In this document: positions 16,581 to 24,985 of the stretch, piece after piece
Layout: each line of letters opens with the position of its first letter
Numbering within the stretch: position 1 is the first letter of the stretch
Assembly (NCBI GenBank): GCA_029550345.1
Contig: JAKPHK010000005.1
Location: forward strand, 1 to 40,852
Source: Pseudomonadota bacterium
GTDB lineage: Bacteria > Pseudomonadota > Alphaproteobacteria > Sphingomonadales > Sphingomonadaceae
Reading direction: 5' to 3'
DNA: 40,852 bases
The notes under the pieces: generated by a model
The model's input: only the letters and a program-made list of their open reading frames with translations
Database searches by the model: none
Told to the model about the DNA's origin: nothing
Program-made: the position numbers and the translations under genes

Positions 16581-18179
16581 ATGACCAAAACCTATGACGC
16601 GATCATCATCGGCGGCGGCCACAACGGCCTGACCTGCGCGTTCTACCTCGCCAAGGCCGGGATGCGGGTGCGGGTGCTGGAACGGCGCCACATCGTTGGC
16701 GGCGCAGCGGTGACCGAAGAGTTTCATCCCGGCTTCCGCAACTCGACCGCCAGCTACACCGTCAGCCTGCTGCGGCCCAAGGTGATCGCAGACATGAAGC
16801 TGCACGATTACGGCTATCGTGTGGTCGAGCGCACGATCAGCAACTTCTTTCCGTTCGAGAACGACTATGTGAAGCTGGGCGGCGGTCAGGGCCGGACCGA
16901 GGCGGAGTTCGCGCGCTTCTCAAAGAAGGACGCAGAAGCCTATCCGAAGTACGATGCGGCGCTGGAAAAGGTCGCCAATGTACTGCGCGATCTATCCTTG
17001 CAGATCCCGCCCAATGTCGGCGGCGGGCTCGCCTCTCTGGTCGCAGCGGCCAAGCAGGGCTGGCCGATGGCTAATCTTGATCTGTCGGTCCAGCGCGACC
17101 TGCTGGACATCTTCACCAAGTCCGCCCGCCAGTTCCTCGATGGCTGGTTCGAGCATGATTACGTGCAGAGCGCTTTTGCCTTCGATGCGGTGGTCGGCAA
17201 CTACGCCGGGGTTTCCACGCCGGGTTCGGCCTATGTCCTGCTGCACCACGTCTTCGGCGAGGTAAACGGCAAGCTGGGGGCATGGGGGCATTCGGTTGGC
17301 GGGATGGGTGCAATCACTCAGGCCATGGCCCGCGCTTGCGAAGACGCCGGGGTTGAGATCAGCCTCGAGGCGCCGGTGGCCCAGGTGCTGGTTGATGGGA
17401 ACAAGGTTCGCGGGGTCAGGCTGGAAAGCGGCGAGGAGATCGCCGCCGCGATCGTGGCATCCAACGCCGGACCGGCGCTGCTCTATCGCCAGCTGGTCGA
17501 TCCCAGCGATCTGGATGAGGATTTCAAGCGGCGGATCAAGGGCTTCAAGACCTGTTCGGGCACCTTCAGAATGAACGTCGCGCTGTCCGAACTGCCTGAT
17601 TTCAGCGTCTTGCCGGGGAAGGAGCAGGCCGAGCATCACACCGCCGGGATCATCATCGCCCCGGGCATGGATTACATGGATCAGGCCTTCATAGACGCGC
17701 AGCAGCATGGCTGGTCGAAGAAGCCGATTGTCGAGATCAAGATCCCCAGCACCGTCGATGATAGCCTGGCCCCGCCGGGACAACACGTCGCCAGCCTGTT
17801 CTGCCAGCAGTTCGATCCGAACGTCGATTGGGACGCCAACCGGGAAAAGGTGGCCGATCTGATTATCGACACGGTCACCGATCATGCCCCCAATTTCCGC
17901 AAGAGCGTGATCGCCACGCAGATCCACTCACCGTGGGACCTGGAGCGCAAGTTCGGTCTGATCGGCGGAGACATCATGCACGGCACCATGGGGATCGATC
18001 AACTGTGGGCGGCGCGTCCGGTGCTGGGCCATGGCGACTACCGCGGACCGATCAAGGGCCTCTATATGTGCGGGGCGGGGACCCATCCCGGCGGCGGGGT
18101 CACCGGTGCACCCGGCCACAATGCGGCCCAGGCGATCCTGGCCGACCGGCCGCTACTCAGGAAGATCTTGCGGAGCTGA
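16581..18179 (+). CDS. phytoene-desaturase-like FAD-dependent oxidoreductase (PYROXD2 type)
   Basis: 532 residues. The N-terminus is a Rossmann FAD-binding site (YDAIIIGGGHNGLTCAFYLAKAG) with RVLERRHIVGGAAVTEE, and the C-terminus is YMCGAGTHPGGGVTGAPGHNAAQ, the FAD-closing motif of the phytoene desaturase/PYROXD2-like branch. No carotenoid genes are present, so carotenoid synthesis is unlikely. It follows the Rieske gene and the 35-residue ORF with a 41-base gap and is probably cotranscribed, so it may oxidise the Rieske product or another step of the same pathway. The ribosome binding site is weak (GAAGCG). The 3' end overlaps the convergent APC transporter gene by 23 bases. Confidence 0.88.
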   Translation: MTKTYDAIIIGGGHNGLTCAFYLAKAGMRVRVLERRHIVGGAAVTEEFHPGFRNSTASYTVSLLRPKVIADMKLHDYGYRVVERTISNFFPFENDYVKLGGGQGRTEAEFARFSKKDAEAYPKYDAALEKVANVLRDLSLQIPPNVGGGLASLVAAAKQGWPMANLDLSVQRDLLDIFTKSARQFLDGWFEHDYVQSAFAFDAVVGNYAGVSTPGSAYVLLHHVFGEVNGKLGAWGHSVGGMGAITQAMARACEDAGVEISLEAPVAQVLVDGNKVRGVRLESGEEIAAAIVASNAGPALLYRQLVDPSDLDEDFKRRIKGFKTCSGTFRMNVALSELPDFSVLPGKEQAEHHTAGIIIAPGMDYMDQAFIDAQQHGWSKKPIVEIKIPSTVDDSLAPPGQHVASLFCQQFDPNVDWDANREKVADLIIDTVTDHAPNFRKSVIATQIHSPWDLERKFGLIGGDIMHGTMGIDQLWAARPVLGHGDYRGPIKGLYMCGAGTHPGGGVTGAPGHNAAQAILADRPLLRKILRS

Positions 18180-19428
18180 CCATAAGATAGACCGGAAGGC
18201 CGGCCACGATCAGCAGTGCGCCCCAGCCCATTGCCTCACCGCCAAGACCCCATTCAGCCCACACGGTGAAGGCGGCGGCGATCAGCGCGGCGAGCATCAG
18301 CGTCCGGTCCTGCGGGACCAGCCTGATCGCCGCCAGCGCGGCCATAAGGTATGAAAGCAGCCCTGCTGCGAGGCTGACCGAGGCAACGAAGGAAAACAGA
18401 TCGGCCATGCCCTTCTGATAGTTCATCAGCGTGATCAGCGTCAGCAGCGCGCTGGAAACCAGATGCGACCGGACCGGCGCGCCATGCGCGTTTTCGGCCG
18501 CAAACCACTTGGGGAAGACCCCGCCTTTGGCCATCGCCCAGGGCATCTCGGCCTGGACCAGCACCCAGCCGTTGAGCGTCCCGAAGGCGCTGATCGCGGC
18601 GCAGGCGGCAACCGCAATCGCCAGGTTCCCGCCAAGGTAACGGCCCAGAAAGTCGGCCACCGGAGCGGATGAGGCGGCGGCCTCTTTCACCGGCATATAG
18701 AGCGCGAAAGCGGTCGATATGCCGATGTAGATCAGCCCGGTCAGCGCCACGCCCCACAGCGTCGCGCGCGGCACATTGCGGGCGGCGTTTTCAACCTTGT
18801 CGGCAGGGACTGTGGCGGCTTCCAACCCCAGGAAGCCCCAGAAGGTCAGTCCCGCCGCAGTGGCTAATGCGCCGGTGCTGAGCGGTACGCCTGGATCGGG
18901 CGCACGCTCGGCCCCGGCCAGGCCCAGCCATAGCGCCAGGCCGACCAGCGCCACCAGCGGGATCAGCTTGAGCAGGACGGTCACCTCCTGCAGCCGCCCG
19001 GCCGCCTGGACCCCGCGGATGTTGACCCAGGTGACGATCCACACGCAGGCTACCGCCAGCAGCGCAGGCAGGCCCTGGGTCTGGCCGATCGCGGGAAAGA
19101 TCAGGCTCAGCGCCGAAACCACGGCAACGGCCACGGCGGCATTGCCGACCCAGCTCATCACCCAATAGGCCCAGGCGGTGGCAAAGCCAGCCAACGGGCC
19201 GAAGGCTTCGCGGGCATAGGCATAGGGCCCGCCAGCCAGCGGCAACCGCGCACCCAGCCGGGCAAAGACCAGCGCCAGCGCCAGCGCGCCGACAATCGTG
19301 ATCGCCCAGCCGCCGAGCTGGTTCCAGCCAAGTGGAGCCAGGGTTGCAGGCAGCAGGTAGATGCCCGAACCGACCATGTTGCCGATCACCAGCGCCAGCA
19401 ATGCGCCAAAGCCAAGCCTGCGGTTCAT
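18157..19428 (-). CDS. APC superfamily amino acid/polyamine transporter
   Basis: 423 residues with about 12 hydrophobic membrane segments. The start MNRRLGFGALLALVIGN followed by MVGSGIYLLPATLAPLG matches TM1 of the APC (AdiC-like) fold, including the unwound GSGI substrate loop. GPYAYAREAFGP in TM3 and FWGFLGLEAATVPADKVENA in TM6 are further family blocks. It would import or exchange an amino acid or amine across the inner membrane. ATG at 19428 is used; the longer in-frame ORF would overlap the divergent TPR-sulfotransferase gene. Its convergent position after the Rieske/FAD-oxidoreductase genes suggests, but does not prove, a shared substrate. Confidence 0.9.
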   Translation of the reverse strand: MNRRLGFGALLALVIGNMVGSGIYLLPATLAPLGWNQLGGWAITIVGALALALVFARLGARLPLAGGPYAYAREAFGPLAGFATAWAYWVMSWVGNAAVAVAVVSALSLIFPAIGQTQGLPALLAVACVWIVTWVNIRGVQAAGRLQEVTVLLKLIPLVALVGLALWLGLAGAERAPDPGVPLSTGALATAAGLTFWGFLGLEAATVPADKVENAARNVPRATLWGVALTGLIYIGISTAFALYMPVKEAAASSAPVADFLGRYLGGNLAIAVAACAAISAFGTLNGWVLVQAEMPWAMAKGGVFPKWFAAENAHGAPVRSHLVSSALLTLITLMNYQKGMADLFSFVASVSLAAGLLSYLMAALAAIRLVPQDRTLMLAALIAAAFTVWAEWGLGGEAMGWGALLIVAGLPVYLMVSSARSS

Positions 19429-19497
19429 CGGCGTTATCCCCTTTGCACTGCAACCTATCGCTTGATTGCGCCGCGTCACCATGTTTCTTGGGCCATC

Positions 19498-21108
19498 ATG
19501 GCAAGTGTCACCACCCAAAGCTGGCTGTCGCGTCTCGGCAAGTATCACCCGCGTCTGATCGAGGCGGCGCTGGCGATGAATGACAACGATATCCCCCGCG
19601 CCGAGTTCTTGCTGCGTGAACACCTCAAGCAGGACCCATTCGAAGTTGCCGCGATCCGGATGTTCGCCGAAGTGGCTGGGCGGATCGGGCGTTACCGGGA
19701 TTCCGAAACGCTGCTGCGCCGGGCATTGGAACTGGCGCCGGGCTTTACCGCGGCTCGGGCCAATCTGGCGCTGGTGCTCTATCGCCAGAATCGGCCCGAG
19801 GAAGCCATTACCGAACTGGACCGGGTGATCGCGGAGGAACCGGAGAACCCGGGTCACGCCAACCTCAAGGCCGCTGCCTTCGGGCGGGTCGGAGACTTTG
19901 AAGAGGCGATTGTCCTGTACGAGCAGGTGCTGGCCAGAGCACCCGGCCAGCCGCGCGTGTGGATGAGCTTTGGCCATATGCTCAAGACCGTGGGGCGGCT
20001 TGACGAAGGCATTGCCGCCTACCGCAAGGCGATCGAGCTGATGCCGACGCTGGGCGAAGTCTGGTGGAGCCTGGCCAACCTCAAGACCGTGAAGTTCAGC
20101 GATGCTGATATTGCGGCGATGGAAGCGGCGCTGAAACACGCTGATCTGGCGAAGGAAGATCGCTTCCACCTTGACTTCGCGCTGGGCAAGGCGCTGGAGG
20201 ATCGCGGCGAGGTGGAGGCATCCTTTGCCCACTATGCCGCCGGAAATGCGCTGCGGAAAAGCGAGCTGGACTATGATGCGGACGAGAACACGCGGCTGGT
20301 CGATCGCCTGATCGAAATTGCCACTCCTGCTTTCTTCGCTGACCGTGCCGAACAGGGTTTTGATGCCAGCGATCCGATCTTCGTGCTGGGAATGCCGCGC
20401 GCCGGATCGACCCTGATCGAGCAGATCCTTTCAAGCCACAGCCTGATCGAAGGGACGACCGAGCATCCTGATATTCCCGCACTGGCCCGGCGCGCTGCGG
20501 ACTATCCGCTCAACCTGCCGAAACTGACGCCCGAACAACTGGCCCAGCAGGGAGAGGAATACCTGCGCCGCACCCGAGTTCAGCGCAAGACCGACCGGCC
20601 GATGTTCATCGATAAGTTGCCCAACAACTGGATGCACATTCCATACATCATGGCGATCCTGCCGGGGGCAAAGTTCATCGATGTTCGGCGTCATCCGCTC
20701 GGCTGCTGCTTCTCCAATTTCAAGCAGCACTTCGCCAAGGGCCAGGCCTTCAGCTACAGCCTGGACGATATGGGGCGCTATTACCGCGACTATGCCCGGT
20801 TGATGGCGCATCTCGATCGGGTCTGTCCGGGCAAGGTCCACCGGGTGATCTACGAAGACATGGTCGATGACACCGAAACCGAGGTCCGCAAGCTGCTGAA
20901 TTATTGCGGAGTTGATTTCGAGGAAAGCTGCCTGTCCTTCTACAAGACCGAACGCGCGGTCCGCACCCCCAGTAGCGAACAGGTCCGCCAACCGATCTAT
21001 CGTGACGGAACCGAGGCATGGAAACCCTATTCCACCTATCTCGATCCACTGCGGGCCGCCCTTGGCGATGTACTGGATTGTTACCCCGTCGTGCCGGAAT
21101 CGTTGTAA
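19498..21108 (+). CDS. tetratricopeptide repeat - sulfotransferase fusion protein
   Basis: 536 residues. The first ~260 are TPR repeats (for example ETLLRRALELAPGFTAARAN, AIVLYEQVLARAPGQPRVW, GIAAYRKAIELMP). From about residue 290 a sulfotransferase domain follows: IFVLGMPRAGSTLIEQIL near 297 is the 5'-phosphosulfate loop of PAPS binding, FIDKLPNNW and FIDVRRHPLGCCFSNFKQ cover the 3'-phosphate site. It should transfer sulfate from PAPS to a carbohydrate, lipid or peptide recruited by the TPRs; the acceptor is unknown. ATG at 19498 is used; a TTG 12 codons upstream is less likely. It stands 111 bases before a TonB receptor gene, a pairing I have seen described for sphingomonads, and no sulfate-activation genes are near. 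Confidence 0.9.
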   Translation: MASVTTQSWLSRLGKYHPRLIEAALAMNDNDIPRAEFLLREHLKQDPFEVAAIRMFAEVAGRIGRYRDSETLLRRALELAPGFTAARANLALVLYRQNRPEEAITELDRVIAEEPENPGHANLKAAAFGRVGDFEEAIVLYEQVLARAPGQPRVWMSFGHMLKTVGRLDEGIAAYRKAIELMPTLGEVWWSLANLKTVKFSDADIAAMEAALKHADLAKEDRFHLDFALGKALEDRGEVEASFAHYAAGNALRKSELDYDADENTRLVDRLIEIATPAFFADRAEQGFDASDPIFVLGMPRAGSTLIEQILSSHSLIEGTTEHPDIPALARRAADYPLNLPKLTPEQLAQQGEEYLRRTRVQRKTDRPMFIDKLPNNWMHIPYIMAILPGAKFIDVRRHPLGCCFSNFKQHFAKGQAFSYSLDDMGRYYRDYARLMAHLDRVCPGKVHRVIYEDMVDDTETEVRKLLNYCGVDFEESCLSFYKTERAVRTPSSEQVRQPIYRDGTEAWKPYSTYLDPLRAALGDVLDCYPVVPESL

Positions 21109-21182
21109 AACTGCCACGCTCCGCCGCATAACAGCAACAAGATTGCACGACCGCTTGACGGATTGACGGGCAGGAATCACGC

Positions 21183-21212
21183 TCCCCTGTGGCAACCCGG
21201 CCAAACAGGGGA
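21183..21212 (+). promoter_or_regulatory. hairpin that buries the TonB receptor ribosome binding site
   Basis: An 8-base perfect inverted repeat (TCCCCTGT/ACAGGGGA, 14-base loop). The right arm contains the AGGGGA Shine-Dalgarno, which ends 7 bases before the ATG at 21220. In the folded mRNA the ribosome site would be paired, suggesting translational control by temperature, a small RNA or a protein. Confidence 0.5.
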
Positions 21213-21219
21213 AAACCGA

Positions 21220-23727
21220 ATGCGAACCATCAATCGCCGCGCCGCCATCGCGGCTCTGTTCACTTCCACCGCACTTGTCGCTGCTCCGGCCCTCGCTCAG
21301 GAAGCGGCTGATGAAGCGGATGACAATCTGGAAATCGTGGTGACCGCACAAAAGCGGTCTGAAAGCCTCCAGAACGTCCCCATCTCGATCCAGGCGCTTG
21401 GCACGGCCAAGCTCGATCAGCTCAACATTTCCGATTTCAAGGGTTACGCCCAGCAGCTGCCGTCAGTGGCATTCCAGGGCAGTGGTGCGCCGGGCAGCAA
21501 CAACGTATATATGCGCGGCGTCGCTTCGGGCGGTGACGGGAACCACTCGGGCTCGTTGCCCTCAGTTGGTGTCTATTTGGATGAGCAGCCGGTCACCACG
21601 ATCGGCGGCAATCTTGATGTTCACATCTATGATGTTGCCCGCATCGAAAGCCTTTCCGGTCCGCAAGGCACACTTTACGGCGCTTCGTCGCAGGCTGGGA
21701 CCTTGCGGATCATCACAAACAAGCCAAGCACCGCCGGGTTCGAAGGCCGTGTTGATGGTGAGGTGAACCTGATCGACAAGGGCGGCTGGGGTGGCAAGCT
21801 GGAGGGCATGATCAACGCGCCGCTGTCTGATTCCGCGGCATTGCGCGTTGTCGGTTTCTACCAGAAGGATGGCGGCTATATCGATAATGTCGCTGGGACC
21901 CGGCAGTTTTGCGGCGGGACCAATTTCAACGTTGATGGCACCTGCGTTCAGGATGGCATTGCCGTCAATAACGCAGCGTTCGTCAAGGATAACTACAATT
22001 ATACCGATACCTGGGGCGGCCGCGCGGCGCTGAAGGTCGATCTGGATGACAACTGGACCATCACGCCGGCCGTGATGTATCAGGAAATGCGCGCTTACGG
22101 CACTTATGCCTACGATCCCAGCGTTGGCGACCTGAAAATCCAGCGCTTCTTCTCGGAGCCACGGCGCGATCGTTTTGTTCAGGCGGCACTGACCATCGAA
22201 GGCAAGCTCGGCAGTTGGGATGTGACCTATGCAGGATCCTATCTGGACCGGAAGGATTACACCAAGAGCGATTATACCGATTACGCGGAATACTATGATT
22301 CCTACTATTCAACTGTCGGTGGGATCGCGGGCTATCAGAATTTTGTGGACACGATGGGCAACACCATCGATCCGCGCCAGTATATCGTCGGGACGAACCA
22401 CTTCAAGAAGATGAGCCACGAATTGCGCGTGGCGTCTCCTGCCACCGATCGGTTCAGGCTGGTGGCCGGGCTGTTCATGCAGCATCAGTCGAACGACATC
22501 TACCAGGATTACAAGGTCGATGATCTTGCCGCCAATATGTCGGTCAATGGTTCTCCGGGTACCTTGTGGTTGACCAAGCAACACCGCGTTGACCGTGACT
22601 ATGCGATGTTTGGCGAAGCCACGTTCGATGTGACTGACACGTTCTCCCTCACTGGCGGGGTGCGGGTGTTCATTTATGAGAACGACCTGGTCGGGTTCTT
22701 TGGCTTCGGTCGTGATCCGGCAGGTGACTATACTGCGTCGCCGCGCAATCCGGGCGATTTCAGTGCCGGGGTCAGCTTCTGTTATACCAGCACTGGCGAG
22801 ATGGTGCGTGATGTGGCCGGAACGCCCGGAATCGTTCTGGCACCGGCCGCAGTCGCAGGAACACCCTGCACCAACTTGGGCGTGTTCAATAGCACGACCG
22901 GGCAGGTCGATCCAAAGCGCGCGGTTGGCTCAGGCGTAACCTACCGCTTCAACGCAACCTGGAAGCCGACGCCCGGCGTCATGCTTTATAGCACGTTCAG
23001 TCGTGGTTTCCGGCCTGGCGGGATCAACCGCCGCGGCGACTTTGGAGGCTATCAGCCGGATTACCTGACCAACTATGAAATCGGCTTCAAGACATCGCCG
23101 ATGCGTGGCGTGCGCTTCAACGGCGCCATTTATCAGCAGAATTGGGACAAGTTCCAGTTCAGCTATCTGGGTCCGAACAGCTTTACGATCATCACCAACG
23201 GGCCAAACGCGCGCATTCGGGGCGCAGAACTTGATTTGGGGTACAATACCGCAAACCTCGCGATCAATGTGAACGCCGCCTACACCGATGCGATCATGCA
23301 GAACAACCTGTGCCATGCGATTGATCCGACATATCAGTGTAACACGGGTGGCAATTCGATCGATGCGCCGGCTGGCACTCGCTTGCCGATTACCCCGCAG
23401 TTCAAGGTTGCCGGTACGCTGCGTTACACGGCGCCGATGGGCAGCGCGAAGGCGTATGGCCAGGTCAATGCGTCCTATCAGTCATGGTCGCCGACTGCGC
23501 TCCGCACAGCCGATACCGCGCTGCTCGGGCGGCTCGACCCCTATGGCCTCGTCAATCTGGCAATCGGGGCCGACTGGGAGCGTTTCAATCTGGAGCTGTT
23601 CGTTTCCAATGTGTTCGATGAACGCGGCCAATCGAACAAATCCGTTCAGTGCGGCCCATGTACGCGCATCTATATTGTGCCGGTTACACCGCGGATGTTT
23701 GGTCTGCGCCTTGGGGCGAAGTTCTAA
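21220..23727 (+). CDS. TonB-dependent outer-membrane receptor
   Basis: 835 residues. The signal peptide covers about residues 1-28 (RRAAIAALFTSTALVAAPALAQ), followed by the TonB box/plug start EIVVTAQKRSESLQNVPISI and the plug domain (VYMRGVASGGDG, LSGPQGTLYGASSQAG). The rest is a 22-strand beta-barrel ending in GLRLGAKF with the C-terminal aromatic residue. It takes up a ligand across the outer membrane using TonB energy. Sphingomonads carry many such receptors for siderophores, vitamins and plant or algal carbohydrates; nothing here identifies the ligand. ATG at 21220 is chosen for the AGGGGA site and the signal peptide. The gene ends at a strong terminator. Codon and base use look slightly less GC-rich than in neighbouring genes. 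Confidence 0.95.
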   Translation: MRTINRRAAIAALFTSTALVAAPALAQEAADEADDNLEIVVTAQKRSESLQNVPISIQALGTAKLDQLNISDFKGYAQQLPSVAFQGSGAPGSNNVYMRGVASGGDGNHSGSLPSVGVYLDEQPVTTIGGNLDVHIYDVARIESLSGPQGTLYGASSQAGTLRIITNKPSTAGFEGRVDGEVNLIDKGGWGGKLEGMINAPLSDSAALRVVGFYQKDGGYIDNVAGTRQFCGGTNFNVDGTCVQDGIAVNNAAFVKDNYNYTDTWGGRAALKVDLDDNWTITPAVMYQEMRAYGTYAYDPSVGDLKIQRFFSEPRRDRFVQAALTIEGKLGSWDVTYAGSYLDRKDYTKSDYTDYAEYYDSYYSTVGGIAGYQNFVDTMGNTIDPRQYIVGTNHFKKMSHELRVASPATDRFRLVAGLFMQHQSNDIYQDYKVDDLAANMSVNGSPGTLWLTKQHRVDRDYAMFGEATFDVTDTFSLTGGVRVFIYENDLVGFFGFGRDPAGDYTASPRNPGDFSAGVSFCYTSTGEMVRDVAGTPGIVLAPAAVAGTPCTNLGVFNSTTGQVDPKRAVGSGVTYRFNATWKPTPGVMLYSTFSRGFRPGGINRRGDFGGYQPDYLTNYEIGFKTSPMRGVRFNGAIYQQNWDKFQFSYLGPNSFTIITNGPNARIRGAELDLGYNTANLAINVNAAYTDAIMQNNLCHAIDPTYQCNTGGNSIDAPAGTRLPITPQFKVAGTLRYTAPMGSAKAYGQVNASYQSWSPTALRTADTALLGRLDPYGLVNLAIGADWERFNLELFVSNVFDERGQSNKSVQCGPCTRIYIVPVTPRMFGLRLGAKF

Positions 23728-23749
23728 CAGGCGGAGGATAGCAGATATA

Positions 23750-23780
23750 CGCCCCGGACCTCAGTGGTCCGGGGCGTTTT
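23750..23780 (+). terminator. intrinsic terminator after the TonB receptor gene
   Basis: A perfect 11-base GC-rich stem (CGCCCCGGACC, loop TCAGT, GGTCCGGGGCG) is followed at once by TTTT. It lies 22 bases after the receptor stop and one base before the stop of the convergent ybaK-like gene, so it may also help end transcription from the opposite strand, though the T-run serves the plus strand. Confidence 0.92.
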
Positions 23781-23781
23781 G

Positions 23782-24249
23782 CTATTCGGGCAAGCGGCAG
23801 ATTTCGACCCAGCGGGCGCCGACCAGTTCAGCTAGCCGCTCCGGTGCGATTTCGACCGAACTGGTGCGGCTGCCAGCCGCCGGGAATACCGTGGGATAGG
23901 CCAGCAGCGAGCGATCGGCCAGGATCGGCAGATCGCTGGCAAGGCCAAAGGGGCAGACCCCGCCGACCGCATGGCCGGTCAGCGCCAGCGTTTCATCCGG
24001 GTTCAGCATCCGGGGGCGGCCGCCCAGTTCGGCCTTGCATTCGGCATTGCCCAGCCGGGCATCGCCGCGTGCGATGAGCAGATAGGCGGTTTCGCCCACC
24101 CGGAACGCCAGGGTTTTGGCGATCCGGCCCGGTTCCACCCCCAGTACCTCGGCCGCTTCGGCAACGGTTGCGGTGGAGCGGGAATGGTCGATCAGCGCCA
24201 GATCGGGCGCCTGTGCGGCGATCCAGTCGAGCACGCTTTGGGCGCTCAT
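23782..24249 (-). CDS. YbaK/EbsC-family aminoacyl-tRNA deacylase
   Basis: 155 residues. YbaK/ProXp-type proteins hydrolyse mischarged aminoacyl-tRNA such as Cys- or Ala-tRNA(Pro). Family features are the N-terminal STATVAEAAEVLGVEPGRIAKTLAF, the lysine in IAKTLAF, and AVGGVCPFGL, the characteristic substrate loop. Which tRNA it edits cannot be told from the sequence. The ATG overlaps the stop of the preceding phosphatase gene (ATGA). It is the last gene of the ubiE-ubiB operon. Confidence 0.9.
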   Translation of the reverse strand: MSAQSVLDWIAAQAPDLALIDHSRSTATVAEAAEVLGVEPGRIAKTLAFRVGETAYLLIARGDARLGNAECKAELGGRPRMLNPDETLALTGHAVGGVCPFGLASDLPILADRSLLAYPTVFPAAGSRTSSVEIAPERLAELVGARWVEICRLPE

Positions 24250-24710
24250 CGCGCCAGTTCCGCGACCAGGGCGCGGGCTGCCGTGGTGACTTCTTCCCAG
24301 GTGATGAGAAAGCCGTCTTCCTGGCCGTACCAGGGATCGGCGACCGACTGCCCTTTGCGCCCCGGGACCAGATCGAGCAGCAGCGAAAGGCGCGTCGTGT
24401 GCCCGGCCGGCGCGATCCGTTGCAGGCCGCTCAGGTTGGCTTCGTCCAGTGCAAAAATATGGCTGAAGCGTTTGAAATCACGCGGGTTTACCTGACGCCC
24501 GCGATAGCCGGAGATGTCGATCCCGAACCGTGCGGCGGTGCGGATCGCGCGTGGGTCGGGGGCTTCGCCGACATGGTAGTTCGCGGTCCCGGCGGAATCG
24601 GCTGTTGCCGCCAGTCCGGCCCGCGCAGCCTCGGCCCGGAAGGCGGCCTCGGCAAGCGGCGAACGACAGATATTACCGAGGCACACGAATAGCACAGCAA
24701 GGTCACTCAT
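24246..24710 (-). CDS. low-molecular-weight protein-tyrosine phosphatase
   Basis: 154 residues. The signature C-x5-R loop is CLGNICRS at about residues 10-17, and the general-acid Asp lies in VADPWYG near residue 123. It would dephosphorylate phosphotyrosine, often on tyrosine kinases that control exopolysaccharide export, or a small metabolite; no exopolysaccharide genes are nearby. ATG at 24710 is the family-typical start (MSDLAVLFVCLGN), overlapping the stop of the previous gene by 8 bases; an in-frame start 13 codons upstream lies well inside that gene. Confidence 0.93.
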   Translation of the reverse strand: MSDLAVLFVCLGNICRSPLAEAAFRAEAARAGLAATADSAGTANYHVGEAPDPRAIRTAARFGIDISGYRGRQVNPRDFKRFSHIFALDEANLSGLQRIAPAGHTTRLSLLLDLVPGRKGQSVADPWYGQEDGFLITWEEVTTAARALVAELAR

Positions 24711-24981
24711 CGGCACCACCGAACCGTTCGAGCCGGAATGCAGCGCCAAGATAGTCCTCGGCCGCGGCCTTCAGCTGCGGTTCCTTGGCAAAGGCTTCGG
24801 CCGGTAGCGGCGCCGCATCGAATGCGTGGAGCAGGGTCCACAGCGCGAACCGCCGGCCCGGTTCCCGCTCAACGCCGAATCCGATCCTGAGCCGCTCCAG
24901 CGCCAGCGCGAATTCGCCCTCGGTCAGGGTGGCGGGATCGTCGGTTTCGAAGAAGTGGCGGATCAGCGCGTCGAGGTCCAT
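24703..24981 (-). CDS. small hypothetical protein in the ubi operon
   Basis: 92 residues, an acidic, predicted mostly helical protein (MDLDALIRHFFETDDPATLT ... GAAFRLERFGGADE). No motif I recognise; no signal peptide or membrane segment. The reading frame is supported by position: ATG at 24981 lies 4 bases after the ubiB stop and its own stop overlaps the phosphatase start. It may assist one of its neighbours, but nothing in the sequence says how. The longer ORF in the same frame extends back through ubiB and is rejected. Confidence 0.72.
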   Translation of the reverse strand: MDLDALIRHFFETDDPATLTEGEFALALERLRIGFGVEREPGRRFALWTLLHAFDAAPLPAEAFAKEPQLKAAAEDYLGAAFRLERFGGADE

Positions 24982-24985
24982 CGCC

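Noticed and set aside
19429..20232. 268-codon upstream extension of the APC transporter frame
   Set aside because: It would overlap the whole N-terminal half of the TPR-sulfotransferase gene, and the transporter family begins at the MNRRLGFGALL start.
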